Shown: positions 43,015 through 54,441 of the stretch, piece after piece
Position numbering within the stretch: the stretch's first letter is position 1
How the letters are laid out: the number at the start of each line of letters is the position of its first letter
From: Setophaga petechia
Taxonomy: Eukaryota > Chordata > Aves > Passeriformes > Parulidae
Reading direction: 5' to 3'
DNA length: 64,000 nucleotides
Assembly: GCA_024362935.1 (NCBI GenBank)
Contig: JANCRA010000003.1
Location: 49,203,844-49,267,843, forward strand
Notes under the pieces: generated by a model
Seen by the model: only the letters and a program-made list of their open reading frames with translations
What the model was told of the DNA's origin: nothing
Databases searched by the model: none
Position numbers and translations under genes: made by a program

Positions 43015-43510
43015 AGCCTTTTTGAGATCCCAGTGCAGCCTGGTTTTAGGAAAATTAATCCACAAACATCAGAGGTGTATGTCCAAAAAGGAGACAGTGG
43101 AGTCCTTTGACTCTATTTGAATAAAGGGAGAGGCCATGGGGCATTCCCCTGGGATCTGTCAAATTTTTGGAGGATGCAGCCTCCCTTTTATCCTAATTTC
43201 CCGGCCACATTTCCCTTTTCTCTTTCTCCATTGGCTGAAGTACTTGAGAGGTACAGACTTACCAATACACCCGATACTGAAGATTTCCCTCATATGTATA
43301 ACCCTCCTGTTTAATTTTAAATTCTTACAGAATTTAGGGTTTTTTTCTTCCCCATTTTTTCTTTCATCTTTCCATGTCTAATTTCATTTATCAGCAAACC
43401 TAAAATTTCTTTGTAAATGGAAATATCTTTTTCCATTCATCAATCAGTGGAATTCTTCCCATTGATTCTTTTATCTCCCAGTGCTAGGTGTATTCACCAG
43501 CAGACCCACA
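43015..43510 (-). mobile_element. Probable ERV LTR fragment in the 3' flank of gene 9
   Basis: This stretch interrupts block E and has no copy elsewhere in the window. Read on the minus strand it contains a TATA-like GGATAAAAGGGAGG (about 43184-43197) and, ~70 nt on, CAAATAGAGTC, a likely decayed AATAAA. This is a typical LTR U3-R layout. Possible outer end TGTGGGTCTGCTGG near 43510. Ends and target duplication were not resolved. Confidence 0.45.
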
Positions 43511-43597
43511 GCTCGTTTGTGAAGACAAATCCGCTATTCCTCTCACTGGAAAGGGGGTGGGTGATGCCCCAGCAAAGGGCGGGTGACAGCTTAGGTA

Positions 43598-43603
43598 TTT
43601 ATT
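43598..43603 (-). terminator. Poly(A) signal, gene 9
   Basis: AATAAA ~75 nt past the stop. Confidence 0.6.
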
Positions 43604-43678
43604 CATCAGGTGAATTAAGCAGTCCCTCAGCCACAGTCGCAGAGTCCCTCAGTAGTGCAGCGGGAAGATTCAACAGAC

Positions 43679-44614
43679 TCAGAGCACTGTGTCCATGGCA
43701 GGATCATGGTTGTAGGCAGTGTTTTCTTCTGGCTCCTCAAAGACCCTCTGGAGGGAGAGCCGCAGGGACCCCACAGAGCAGGGCCTCCAGCAGCTCCCCA
43801 CCAGGATGTAGATGAAGGGTTTGATGCTGCTGTGGATGCAGGTGAGCAGGAAAACAACCTGGGAGGGCACAACGGTGTAGCCGAGGTACTGCAGTAAATT
43901 GCAGAGGCTGAGGGGCAGAGTGAAGAGCACAATGAGGCAGATAACAATGTCGAGTCTCTTGGGCTGCTGCTGATGGGAGCCAGGCTTGACCTTAATGAAG
44001 AGGATTATGCTGGAAATGAGCACGAAGGGAGCACAGAGGAGGAGGTTGAACGCGTGCATGGGGATGGGAGACACCCAGCTGTGCTCAGATCGCAGGACAG
44101 ACTGCAGAGAAATCATGGTGGCAAAGACAGTGATTAAAGTGATGGTGAATGCCCCGAGCAGGGCAAGCACCACCCATGACAGGTGTTGGGGACGATGGCA
44201 GCAGAGCCAGAGTGGGCAGTGGATGGACCTGCACCTCAGGATGCTGATGCCTGTCAGTGTGTACAGCCAACTGCTGTATAACACCCGTGGCACCCAGAAG
44301 AGTAACCACACATACTGCAAGGGCATGATGATAGAGCAGGAAACATTCTCCAGCAGGAAGAGCAGAGTGGAGGGCAACAGAATGAGGAGGAAGAGGAAGT
44401 CCAGAAGAGTCAGCACAGGGATGTAAAGGATGGTGCTGTTCCTGCATGAACAGTGGGAGCGAAGGAGCCAGAGCACAGCTCCATTCCCAGCCAGCCCACA
44501 GAGGCCGATGAGCAGGGTCACACTGTGGGTGGCCACGCTGGTGACATTGGTGTCACAGAGATCATCTCCTTCAGTGGGTGAGGCAGGAGATGGGGACACG
44601 GTGGTCACCTCCAT
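43679..44614 (-). CDS. MRGPR-like receptor, gene 9 (class III)
   Basis: Intact 311-codon frame. The N-terminus is class II-like (MEVTTVSPSP) with an NVT glycosylation site at residue 23. The first intracellular loop is longer (LLRSHCSCRNSTILYI), resembling gene 3 and the plus-strand remnants. Asp72 in TM2 is kept (LTLLD). The DRY-equivalent is LRC (ISILRCRS, residues 126-128), so the acidic residue is lost but the Arg remains. TM7 reads SSIKPFIYI. Block A (44872-45182) is ~350 bp upstream, with acceptor-like CTGCAG at 44730-44735. AATAAA (minus) at 43598-43603. Its 3' flank is interrupted by LTR-like DNA at about 43015-43510. Confidence 0.93.
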   Translation of the reverse strand: MEVTTVSPSPASPTEGDDLCDTNVTSVATHSVTLLIGLCGLAGNGAVLWLLRSHCSCRNSTILYIPVLTLLDFLFLLILLPSTLLFLLENVSCSIIMPLQYVWLLFWVPRVLYSSWLYTLTGISILRCRSIHCPLWLCCHRPQHLSWVVLALLGAFTITLITVFATMISLQSVLRSEHSWVSPIPMHAFNLLLCAPFVLISSIILFIKVKPGSHQQQPKRLDIVICLIVLFTLPLSLCNLLQYLGYTVVPSQVVFLLTCIHSSIKPFIYILVGSCWRPCSVGSLRLSLQRVFEEPEENTAYNHDPAMDTVL

Positions 44615-44871
44615 GGATGGATGGACGCTGGGCAGGCAGTGGGATGTGGCCCCTGGCTGTGGTCAGAGTGGATGGGCAGTCAGTGCTTGGAGAATCCAGG
44701 GATGGACCATGCAGCTACTCAGCAGCTCCCTGCAGTGGGAAGGATTGAGTGGGGAGGAGTGAGATGTGCAGGGCAGGAGGGCAGTGGGAATGGTGGGGTG
44801 GGAGAGGGAGGTGGGAGGGTTGGGCTGTTCTGCAGGGGATGTGGAAGGGAAGTGCAGAGCAGAGGATGGAT

Positions 44872-45182
44872 GAGCTGGGAGGGCCCTGCAGTCAATGAGA
44901 GAGGGTGGCAGGAAGAGAGCAGCTGGTGCAGGAGAGGAAGGTGGGGTAGGGAGGAAGGCAAACATTGCACTGACCTGTTCCCTGTGGGGCAGCAGCAGGC
45001 AAAGGGGTCTGTGCAGATCAGCGGCGCTTCCTGGTACCTCTTGCTCCTTTGGGATCCATGTCCTAAAGTGGCTCCTGCCAGGTCAGGGACATGAAGGAGA
45101 AAGTGCCCAGGTCACCAGGAGCTCCCCATTCCTGTCCTGCTGGCTCCTGTCTGTGCCCTGTCCTGGTGTTGCTCCCCAAGGC
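44872..45182 (-). promoter_or_regulatory. Block A upstream of gene 9
   Basis: Copy with donor at 44969-44974, ~350 bp from the gene 9 start codon. Confidence 0.5.
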
Positions 45183-45429
45183 TCGTTGGAGACAAAGAGC
45201 AGTGGGGAAGTCAAAAATTGCCACTTTACATGCTCTAGAAATTAATTTCCTCTTCGTTACTTATCTTGGGTGTGTTTTTTTGTTTCTTTATTTTTTTTTT
45301 CTTCGGAGGAAGTGGCTTCTGTCAGAGTCTCTAAATGAATTTATTTTTGATTGGCTCCTCTTTCCCTTCTGATGAGAAACACTCCTTCCCTGTACAGTCT
45401 CCCATTTTCCAACTGCCTTTCCTCTCCTG

Positions 45430-46530
45430 GCAGGTTTCTACCATTCCTCGTTTCTCTTCCCTGAGGAGTCATTGTCCCTCCAGCAGCAGAGGCATGCTTT
45501 GGTGCTGGTGGCACCAGAATGCTGCCAGTGCTGGCAGTGTGGGTGAGGCAGCTGGGTGCTTCTCAGAATCAGCTGCTGTTCCAGGAAGCACTCTGAGGTC
45601 ATTGCCAAAACATGTTCAGATCCGCGGAAGCACAGTTGAGCTGCTTCTTCCTCCTATCCCGATGCCATCCTCATCCCTGCTCCCCATTCTGATCCCCATC
45701 TCCATCCCCACCCTGCTCTGCATCCTCACCCCATCCTATCACATCCCACAGCTTTCCCAGATGGAGCTGTTCCCCCACTCTGAGCACGGCGTGTCAGGCT
45801 CTGCTCTCCTCCAGTGGGGAGATTTGGGATTGCCAGCATCCAGAGCCCCTCCAACCCCCTCTGACTCTCTCCTGACCTCTTCAAAACTGCCTGCAACACC
45901 CAAGACTATCCCTGGGACCCGTGTGCCCCCCTGAAGAGCCCTGATCCTGCCCTGCTCCACCTGGGACCCCGGCAGTGTCCCTGTTCCTCCTGGCCATAGG
46001 GCTCTAGGACCCAGGAGGGAGGAGGAAAGCCCAGCTCCAATGTGATCCTCAGGATCACACAGGATGGTAAATGTGGCTGGAGCCAGTGCAGGAACAGATT
46101 TGGAGGCCTGCAGTGGTTTTGGGGCAAGTTCTGTAACAAGAAGCAAGAGCACATGGCCAAAGGAAAAGTCCAAGGCAAGGTCACCTTTAATATCTCAGCA
46201 CTCAGTGAATGCGACCACCAGAGACCCCTCTCAATGATCCTCCAGGACAAGGAAAAGGACTTGGAGGAGGACGCCTGGAAATTCGTTCTAGGAAAATTAT
46301 ACTTCTGTATTAGCTAAGAAACACACTTTAATGGCTGTGTATGGTTATGATGGATAAAACCCCTGTTGTAATCCCTGTCACCATACACAGATCAGGGAGA
46401 GATGCTTCTGTGTGTGCCTTGCAGCTAGGGAATTCCTGCTTCCTAAGGCTTCCCATTGTTTTAGAAAGTTTATTTCAGCTGATTTCAGTGTCAAGATATG
46501 GACGAGATGCACAGGGCAGAGGAGGGGGGG
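45430..46530. repeat. Block C-containing ~1-kb unit, 45.4-46.5 kb
   Basis: Nearly the same as 19540-20640 and leads into the orphan block A at 46531. Confidence 0.7.
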
Positions 46531-46843
46531 AGCTGGGCAGGGCCCTGCGGTCACCGGGAGAGGGTGGCAGGAACAGAGCAGCTGGTGCAGGAGAGGAAGG
46601 TGGGGTAGGGAGGAAGGCAAACATTGCACTGACCTGTTCCCTGTGGGGCAGCAGCAGGCAAAGGGGTCTGTGCAGATCAGCAGCGCTTCCTGGTACCTCT
46701 TGCTCCTTTGGGATCCGTGTCCTAAAGCGGCTCCTGCCAGGTCAGGGACATGAAGGAGAAAGTGCCCAGGTCACCAGGAGCTCCCCATTCCCGTCCTGCT
46801 GGCTCCTCTCTGTGCCCTGTCCTGGTGTTGTTTCCCAGGGCCC
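46531..46843 (-). promoter_or_regulatory. Orphan block A between genes 9 and 10
   Basis: A complete copy (donor 46628-46633) with no receptor of its own: gene 9 already has a block A at 44872. It either marks a deleted receptor, an alternative start for gene 9, or the block moving by recombination alone. Confidence 0.45.
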
Positions 46844-46972
46844 GGTGCAGTCTTTGGGCAGTCGGAAATGGTTTTACAAAATTGTTTCCTTAGATTTCCA
46901 CACCCCGGAGTCATTGATCTTGATTTTTTTTCCCCTAAGAATCAAGTGATTTTTTTCTTTATTGTCAGAAAA

Positions 46973-47353
46973 GATGCGTCCGTTCTTAAAATTTTAAAAA
47001 TGTATTAAACTACAACAAGGGACAAAGTAAGGTCCAGAGGCACGGCCAGAGGCACGCTGCCCAAAACAGTAACAGGATTTACACACTCTTGGTAATCCAA
47101 CCCCCTACATTCAGACACATTCCGCTTTTCCAGCACAGCTCCTCCCTCCGTCCCGCCTTCCCGGAGCTCGTGCAGCGCTTCGGGCTTCGACTGCCCACCA
47201 TGGTCAGAGATCAGCATTACAACTCTCAACATGAACACAGTACTCACGTTAGAAAAACTCCAAATCTTAACAGAGCTTCTTTGAACATTATAACACATGT
47301 AATATTCATTCAACGTTTCTGAGAGTCAATCACCATAGCACCAGTTTATAACA
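46973..47353 (-). mobile_element. LTR family D, copy 5
   Basis: Ends TGTCAGAAAA and GTTTATAACA; the poly(A) hexamer is mutated (TGTATT on the plus strand). Same insertion site as the other copies. Confidence 0.6.
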
Positions 47354-47934
47354 TTTTGAATAGCTCCTCATTTCCCCCTAATTAGAATCACGCCTTCCCT
47401 GTAGAGTGTCCCACTCTTCAACTTCCTTCCCTGACAGGTTTCTATTACACCTCATTTCTCGTCCCTGAGGGGTCACTGTCCCTCCACAGCAGAGTGGTGC
47501 TGGTGGTGCTGGTGGCACTGGAATGCTGTTGGCAGTGCTGGCAGTGCTGATGAAGCATCTGGGTGCTTGTCAGAAACAGCTCCCATTCTCTCAAGAGCTC
47601 CAGAACCACTGCCAAAGCCTCCCCTGTGCTCATGGGATCACCCCTGGGCCATGGACTCCCATTCCTGTCGTTCCAATGCAGGCTCACAGAGCCCAAGGGA
47701 AGGACAGCACTCAGTTGTTTGCAGCCAGGCTATCAGCACTTGGAGCCCACCCCAATTACTGCCAGTCCCCTTGATGATGCAGTGAAAGCTGTCAGGGACC
47801 AGGGTGCTGGGAACTCCCTGCCAGCCCATATCCAGAGCTGCTCCTGCTCCTCCTCATTCCTGGGAACACTTGGGGTTGTTTTTGTGGTTGTCTGATCCCA
47901 GACTGACCCTTTGCCAGCAGGAACACTTTTCACT

Positions 47935-48225
47935 ATCCCACATTGCTCCAAACCTGGGTCAGTCTGGTTTTGGACACTTCCAGGGATCCAGGGGCAGCCA
48001 CAGCCTCTCTGGGCAATGTATGGCAGGGCCCCACCACCCTCACAGGGAAGGATTTCTTCCCAATATCCAATCTGACCCCACCCTCTGTCACTGACAATGG
48101 AAGCCATTCCCCCTTGTTCTGTCACTCCATGCCCTTGCCCAAAGTCCCTCTCCAAATCTCCTGGAGCCACATCAGCTCCTGGATCATGAAGTGTTTGCAC
48201 TTGAAAGGATTGGGCTGGTGAGGGG
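47935..48225 (-). mobile_element. CR1 LINE 3' fragment (3' flank of gene 10)
   Basis: Block F copy; shares with 55410-55695 a short insertion (CACTGACAATGG) absent from the other copies. Confidence 0.75.
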
Positions 48226-49078
48226 ATGTGAGAGTCCATAGCTGGGGACACAAACATGGTGTCAGCAGAGAAGGGAGGTGACAGTTCTGATCCCAGGGCC
48301 AGCAGTTTCCAGGAGGAGCATCCCAGATCCCTGAGGCACATGTCAGCCTGGGTAGGAATAATCTTGGAATTCACTGTAGGTTGCAGTCTGAATTCCAGGA
48401 AAACTCTTGCTTTGAAATCTTTGCTCTTTGGAAAGGAAGCCCACGTAGGGAGTGGCCTGGATGGCAGTGGAGACAAGGAGGTGCTTGGAAGTAGAAAAAG
48501 CACATTGGAGGATCATGATCCTCCTGCACTTGCCTTGGGAGAAACCCCCTGGCTGAGTTGTTCTTCTCTGGCCAAGAGGTTGCACATGGAAAGTTTCTGC
48601 TTTGCAATGGCCAGGAAAACAGGAGACAGGGAGAGAAAAACCCTCTCAGATTTCAAAGTATCTCTCTTTTGTTAATTATTACCAACTCTGTTAATAAATG
48701 CTCCGTAGCTGTTTAACCTCATGTGTATCTACAAGGCCTGACTTCACACATGATTTCACTCTCATTTCCCTTTCCAGAAGCAGTGGCACACTGGTTTCCC
48801 CTGGATTTAAGGCAGTGGGAAAAGGAGGGACAACTTCCCCCTGAGCAAGAGATGTGGCTGCTGCCCAGGTCTCTGCCAGGAGGAATCAGGAGCTCTTGGT
48901 GCTGCCAACATCATCCCAAGCATTGCAGGCATGTGCCTTAGGAAGGGCTCTGGTATGAGACAGGGACCTGCCCTGCTCCCAGACCAGCCAGAGGCTTTGG
49001 AATGGGACAAAAGAAGGAAATGAGCCATTTTGGACACTGTTTAACAGGCACAGGCTCTGCAGTGAAGGCTGGATATTG

Positions 49079-49084
49079 TTTATT
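49079..49084 (-). terminator. Distal poly(A) signal, gene 10
   Basis: Same AATAAACAATATCCAG context; here the proximal signal is also intact. Confidence 0.35.
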
Positions 49085-50024
49085 TAACAAATTCAGAGGC
49101 TGGGCCTACCACAGTGGAAAGGAACAAAAACCATGAATCCAAATCTGATTGTGGGGTGGATCCACAATGACAAAGATAAGGAGAGGCTGGACTGTGGCTG
49201 GAGCTGCTGTGCAGAGTGGCTGTGCAGCTCCTGCTGAGGGTGGCCAGGTTCAGGATGGAGGTGGTCAAGGGCTTCCCTGGACACTGATGCTGGGGAACCA
49301 GAGGATGGATGGCCTCATTCTGCAGAAGAGCAGCATAACCCCCTAATTTCTGTGCAATTAAATGGTCCAAGCATCTGGTGATGGGAATTTCCATATTCCA
49401 TGTACTTTCTGGATACAGGCAGTGGAGTTCAGTGGAGTTCCCTATCCACCCTGCACTTTACTCAGAAAGATTTAATTGTGGAATTCAAGAATGTGACAAA
49501 TTCCCGCTGAAAAGATAAGGGAATGTTGCTGTCCCTCCCCAGCTCTGCAGCCCCACCTGGTGTCCCTTCCCATCAGCTGGGAATGCAGGGCTGGCTCTGC
49601 TGGACAGAAGGGGAAGGATGTTCCCTGTGATCCCAAGCCCTCTCCTGCCATCCTGAGGCACCAGCCCTGCAGGGATTTGGGAAATCATTGCCACCCCATG
49701 CTGGGAGTGTCCCCAGGGATTAAGGTGTCCCATTCTTTGCAGGCAAGAGCTCCCTGAAAACACCATGAAACTCATCTGCTGAGCCAAAGGAGATGGAGTT
49801 CATTCCCTGGGGTCGAGGCCATGAGGGTCATTCCATGGGGAATAGAGCTGGGGAACAGCACGGAGCCCAGTTGCACTGCTTGGAGCCATGTGGATCCAGG
49901 AGGGAGGAGGAAAGCCATGCTCCAGTGTGCTCCCTGCAGAGCACCCCACAAAAATCACCCAAGGCAATGCTCCTGCTCCCTTCTGCAGGAATACAGCAGC
50001 ATGGGGAGGGTGATCCTGTGGATA

Positions 50025-50030
50025 TTTATT
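50025..50030 (-). terminator. Proximal poly(A) signal, gene 10
   Basis: AATAAA only ~26 nt past the extended stop. Confidence 0.55.
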
Positions 50031-50055
50031 ATTGAGGAGGCTCAAGGAGTGCCCC

Positions 50056-51030
50056 TCAGCCACTCTTCTCGGGTCCTTCAGCAGAGCAGTGGAAGGGATC
50101 AGCAGGCTCAGACCCCTGTGTCCCTGGGCACATCATTTCTGCCTTTTTTTTTTTTTTTGGTTCCTCAAAGACCCTCTGGAGGGAGAGCCGGAGGGACCCC
50201 ATGGAGCAGGGCCTCCAGCACTGCCCTGCCAAGAAGTAGATGAAGGGTTTGGTGCTGCTGTTGATGCAGGTGAGCAGGAAAACAACCTGGGAGGGCACAG
50301 TGATGTAACCGAGCTGCTGCAGGAAATTCCAGAGGGTGAAGAGGAACATGAAGAGCACAATGATGACGATAACGATGTCGCACCTCTTGGGCTGCTGCTG
50401 CTGGGAGCCCCACTTGGCCTTAATGAAATCGACGGTGCTGGAAATGAGCATGGGTGCAACAAAGAAGAGCAGGATGAGGGTGTACATGGAGATGAGAGCT
50501 GCCTGGCAGTGCTCCTGCTTGTGTGATGGGCACAGGGATGTCACCGTGGGAATGACAGTGAAGAGAGCAAAGAAGGCCCAGTCTTGGACACTGATCACCA
50601 CCCACGCCAGGCGCAGAGGAAGCTCCCGGCGGCAGCAGAGCCTGCAGAGCTTGTACATTAACGACAGCACAGTGCTGCTGGGCGTCAGCCAGTACAGCCC
50701 CCAGTAGAGGGACATCACTGACAGCTGCAAAAGGAAACTCAGGTACAGCAGGGGCAGGATAGGAGTGCAGCACAGGTCCTCCACCAGGAAGAGGAGCGCA
50801 GAGGCGAACGCAAAGAGGAGGAAGAGGAAGTCAATGACAGCCAGGGTAAAGATGTCAGAGTTCTTGCTTTTCAGGCTGAGGAGGCCGATGACAGACCCGT
50901 TCCCAGCCAGCCCACAGAGGCCGATGAGCAGTGTCACACTGTGTATGGCTACGCTGGTGACATCTGTCTCACACAGATTTTCTCCTTCAGTGGGTGAGGC
51001 AGGAGATGGGGACACAGTGGTCATCTCCAT
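50056..51030 (-). CDS. MRGPR-like receptor with A15-extended tail, gene 10 (class II)
   Basis: Intact 324-codon frame beginning MEMTTVSPSP. Residues 1-290 align gaplessly with gene 11. N44, Asp67 and STKPFIYF are present; TPSSTVLSL replaces the ERC segment. After FEEPK the coding strand has a run of 15 A (plus-strand T at 50144-50158), giving five Lys and shifting the frame. The usual ending (…RDTGV then TGA) is read in another frame, and the protein continues for about 17 more residues to a stop only 26 nt before the AATAAA at 50025-50030. The homopolymer length could vary between alleles or be miscounted in assembly. Block A donor 52458-52463; acceptor 51146-51151. Confidence 0.9.
   Translation of the reverse strand: MEMTTVSPSPASPTEGENLCETDVTSVAIHSVTLLIGLCGLAGNGSVIGLLSLKSKNSDIFTLAVIDFLFLLFAFASALLFLVEDLCCTPILPLLYLSFLLQLSVMSLYWGLYWLTPSSTVLSLMYKLCRLCCRRELPLRLAWVVISVQDWAFFALFTVIPTVTSLCPSHKQEHCQAALISMYTLILLFFVAPMLISSTVDFIKAKWGSQQQQPKRCDIVIVIIVLFMFLFTLWNFLQQLGYITVPSQVVFLLTCINSSTKPFIYFLAGQCWRPCSMGSLRLSLQRVFEEPKKKKKAEMMCPGTQGSEPADPFHCSAEGPEKSG
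50144..50158 (-). repeat. A15 coding homopolymer in gene 10 tail
   Basis: T15 on the plus strand, five Lys codons in the tail, setting the frame of the last ~22 residues. Confidence 0.9.
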
Positions 51031-51449
51031 GGATGGATGGACACTGGGCAGGCAGTGGGATGTGGCCCCTGGCTGTGGTCAGAGTGGATGGGCAGTCAGT
51101 GCTTGGAGAATCCAGGGATGGACCATGCGGCTCCGCAGCAGCTGCCTGCAGTGGGAAGGATTCAGTGGGGAGGAGTGAGATGTGCAGGGGAGGAGGGCAG
51201 TGGAATTGTGGGGTGGGAGAGGGAGTTGTGTGGTTTGGGCTGTCTCGCAGGAAGCTGATAAATAACATAGAGAATGAACATTTTAAGTTTTTCTGAAGAG
51301 GTTCAATACCAAAGGGGCCAAAATTTAAAAGGATGTGTTATAGATGGATAATGAGATAATTTGCTCTCACAGTTAAGAGATGAATACTGTGTGAATATCA
51401 ATAGAAGCTTGATTGACATATAATTAATTCATTGTAGTCTGTTGTTTAA

Positions 51450-51820
51450 ATGTCCCCTGTTCTCCCCATAGTCCCCTTCTCCCGCCTCTGTACTGTTGCC
51501 ATCAGAGAGCCTGAGTCATCTAGGACAGGTACAAAGAACGGGTGTACAAAACCTTATTGCTGAAGGGGGAAGAGGTGCAGCATGAGAACACCTGACCCTC
51601 CAGTGAAGTTGCAGGAAAGCAGGCTCCACCAATAAACACAAAGAAGGGCTGACTGACAGACTTTGGGAGAAGCCAGGTTTAGCTGATGCAACCCCCAGGG
51701 TATCAAAAGTGAAAGATCCATCTTGAAGATCAGCCAGGCACGTGGTAGGCAGCCATGAGGGAAGCTCCCAGGCCTGCTTCTCCTTATTTACTCCTTTTGT
51801 TGCATTTTTTATTAAGGTTT
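51450..51820. repeat. Block B upstream of gene 10
   Basis: Fourth copy, on the recent tandem duplication. Confidence 0.65.
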
Positions 51821-51869
51821 AATGAACGTCTTAAAAAATTTTAAAAAGTGGGCGGTTGTTTCTCACACG

Positions 51870-52090
51870 ATGTAAAGGTTGGCACACAGGATGGCAAACA
51901 TGGCAGGAACTAGCGCAGAAACAGATGAGGAGGCCTGCAGTGGTTTTGGGGCAAATTCTGGAAGAGGAAGCAACAGTGCATGGCCAGAGGAAAAGTTCAA
52001 GGCAAGGGCACCTTTAATATGGCAGCATTCATTGAATATGACCACCAGAGAGACCCCTCTTAATAAACCTTCAGGATCATAAAAGAGCTT
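51870..52090. repeat. Block C upstream of gene 10
   Basis: Copy between blocks B and A. Confidence 0.65.
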
Positions 52091-52360
52091 GCAGGAGGTG
52101 GTGGATGCATGGAAATGAGTTCTAGGAAAATGGTGTTTGTGTATTAGAAAAGAAACACTTTTTAATGCCTACATGTGGTTCTAATGGATTAATAATCTGT
52201 TTTAAAGTCTCACCATATGCACAATAGAAGGAGCGATCTCTCTGTGTCGTGTGCAGGTCAAGAATTCCTGCTTCCTCATGCTTTGCATTGTGTTAGAAAG
52301 TTTATTTCAGGCCATTTTCGGTATTTGGATACAGATGGGATGCACAGGAGAAGAGAGAGG

Positions 52361-52673
52361 AGCTGGGGAGGGCCCTGTGGTCACCGGGAGAGGGCGGCAG
52401 GAACAGAGCAGCTGGTGCAGGAGAGGAAGGTGGGGTAGGGAGGAAGGCAAACATTGCACTGACCTGTTCCCTGTGGGGCAGCAGCAGGCAAAGGGGTCTG
52501 TGCAGATCAGCGGCGCTTCCTGGTACCTCTTGCTCCTTTGGGATCCGTGTCCTAAAGCGGCTCCTGCCAGGTCAGGGACATGAAGGAGAAAGTGCCCAGG
52601 TCACCAGGAGCTCCCCATTCCCGTCCTGCTGGCTCCCTCTGTGCCCTGTCCTGGTGTTGCTTCCCAGGGCTCG
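52361..52673 (-). promoter_or_regulatory. Block A upstream of gene 10
   Basis: Copy with donor at 52458-52463, ~1.3 kb upstream of the gene 10 acceptor. Confidence 0.5.
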
Positions 52674-52849
52674 GTGGAGTAACAGGGGCGTGGAAATGGC
52701 AGCTTTGGCTATGTCAGAACGTCACTTCCTCCAAGATATTTATCTTTGGGTTTTTTTTTTGCTGCAGAGGAAGTGACTTTTGTCAAACGCTCTAAATGAA
52801 ATATTTTGCAAATGGCTCCTCATTTCCTCCTGATAAGAAACATTCCTAC

Positions 52850-54000
52850 CCTGTAGAATGTCCCATTCTCTGAGTGCTTCCGTCTCCTGAGAGGTTTCTA
52901 CCATTCCTTGTTTCTCATTCTCTTCCCTTAGGGGTCATTGTCCCTCCAGCAGCAGAGGGATGCTGGTGGTGCTGGTGGCACTGGAATGCTGCTGGCAGTG
53001 CTGAGGAGTGAGCTGGGTGCTCGTCAGAATTAACTCCAATTCCAGGAAGAGCTCTGGGATCATTGCCATAAGCCGCCCCTGGTCCCAAGGAAGCAGAGCG
53101 CAGCTGCTCCCTATCCTATCCTATCCTATCCTATCCTATCCTATCCTATCCTATCCTATCCTATCCTATCCTATCCTATCCTATCCTATCCTTTCCCCAT
53201 CTCTGCATGCCATTCCCACCCCACTCTCCATCCTCACCCCATCCTATCACATCCCACAGGTTTCCCAGATGGAGCCACTCTCCCAGTCTCAGCATGGCCT
53301 GTCAGGCTCGGCTCTCCTCTGGCTTTGCCAGCATCCAGACCCCCTCCAACCTCCTGTGACCCTCTCCTGACCCCTCCAGCCTGCTCTGACACCTCAGAAC
53401 CCACCCAGGGCTGATTTTTGTCCCCCGACAGCCCCGCTGCTACCCCGCTCCACCTGGGATCCCCGTCAGTGTCCCTGCTTCTCCTGGCCATAGGGTTCTA
53501 GGACCCAGGAGGGAGGAGGAAAGCCCAGCTCCAATGTGCTCTTCAGGAGAACAGGGGATTGTAAACGTGCCTGGAGCCAGTGCAGAAATAGATTTGGAGG
53601 CCTGCAAAGTTTTTTGGGAAAGTTCTGTAACAAGAAGGAAGAGCATATGGCCAAAGGAAAAGTTCAAAGGTCACCTTTAATATCTCAGCACTCAGTCAAT
53701 GTGACCACCAGAGACCCCTCTGAATGAACCTCCAAGACCAGGAGAGGACTTGGAGGAAGATACATGGAAATTAGTTCTAGGAAAATTATATCTATGAATT
53801 AGCTAAGAAACACACTTTAGTAACTGTGTGTGCTTATGATGGTTAAAACCCCTGTTGAAACCCCTGTCACCATACAGAGATCAGGGAGAGATCCTTCTTT
53901 GCAGGTAAGGAATTCCTGCTTCCTAATGCTTTGCTTTGTTTTAGAAAGTTTATTTCAGCTGATTTCAGTGCCAAGATACAGACGGGATGCACAGGGCAGA
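52850..54000. repeat. Block C-containing ~1-kb unit, 52.9-54.0 kb
   Basis: Contains the longest pentanucleotide run of the window (53110-53192) and leads into the orphan block A at 54010. Confidence 0.7.
53110..53192. repeat. CCTAT pentanucleotide satellite, ~16 units
   Basis: Perfect 83-bp run, the longest in the window. Confidence 0.98.
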
Positions 54001-54009
54001 GGAGGGGGG

Positions 54010-54321
54010 AGCTGGGCAGGGCCCTGCAGTCACCAGGAGAGGGTGGCAGGCACAGAGCAGCTGGTGCAGGAGAGGAAGGTGGGGTAGAGAGGAAGGCAAA
54101 CATTGCACTGACCTGTTCCCTGTGGGGCAGCAGCAGGCAAAGGGGTCTGTGCAGATCAGCGGCGCTTCCTGGTACCTCTTGCTCCTTTGGGATCCGTGTC
54201 CTAAAGCAGCTCCTGCCAGGTCAGGGACATGAAGGAGAAAGTGCCCAGGTCACCAGGAGCTCCCCATTCCCGTCCTGCTGACTCCTCTCTGCCCCCTGTC
54301 CTGGTGTTGCTCCCCAGAGCT
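54010..54321 (-). promoter_or_regulatory. Orphan block A between genes 10 and 11
   Basis: Complete copy (donor 54108-54113) without an adjacent receptor, in the same relative place as the orphan at 46531. The pair sits on the recent tandem duplication. Confidence 0.45.
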
Positions 54322-54441
54322 CAGTGGAGTCACAGGGGAGTCGGAAATGGTTTTACAAATTTGTCTCCGTTAGATTTCCACACCCCGGAGTCATTGATCT
54401 TGATTTTTTTCCCCTAAAAATCAAGTGATTTTTTTCTTTGG

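Larger units (their letters stand above)
47500..50045 (-). repeat. Block F, 3' flank of gene 10
   Basis: Full copy with CR1 (47935) and distal AATAAA (49079-49084). Confidence 0.8.
46860..52680. repeat. Recent tandem duplication, unit 1 (gene 10)
   Basis: LTR D copy 5, block F, gene 10, blocks B, C and A. Collinear with 54325-60020 at an offset of ~7.35-7.47 kb, with shared rare variants. Confidence 0.8.
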
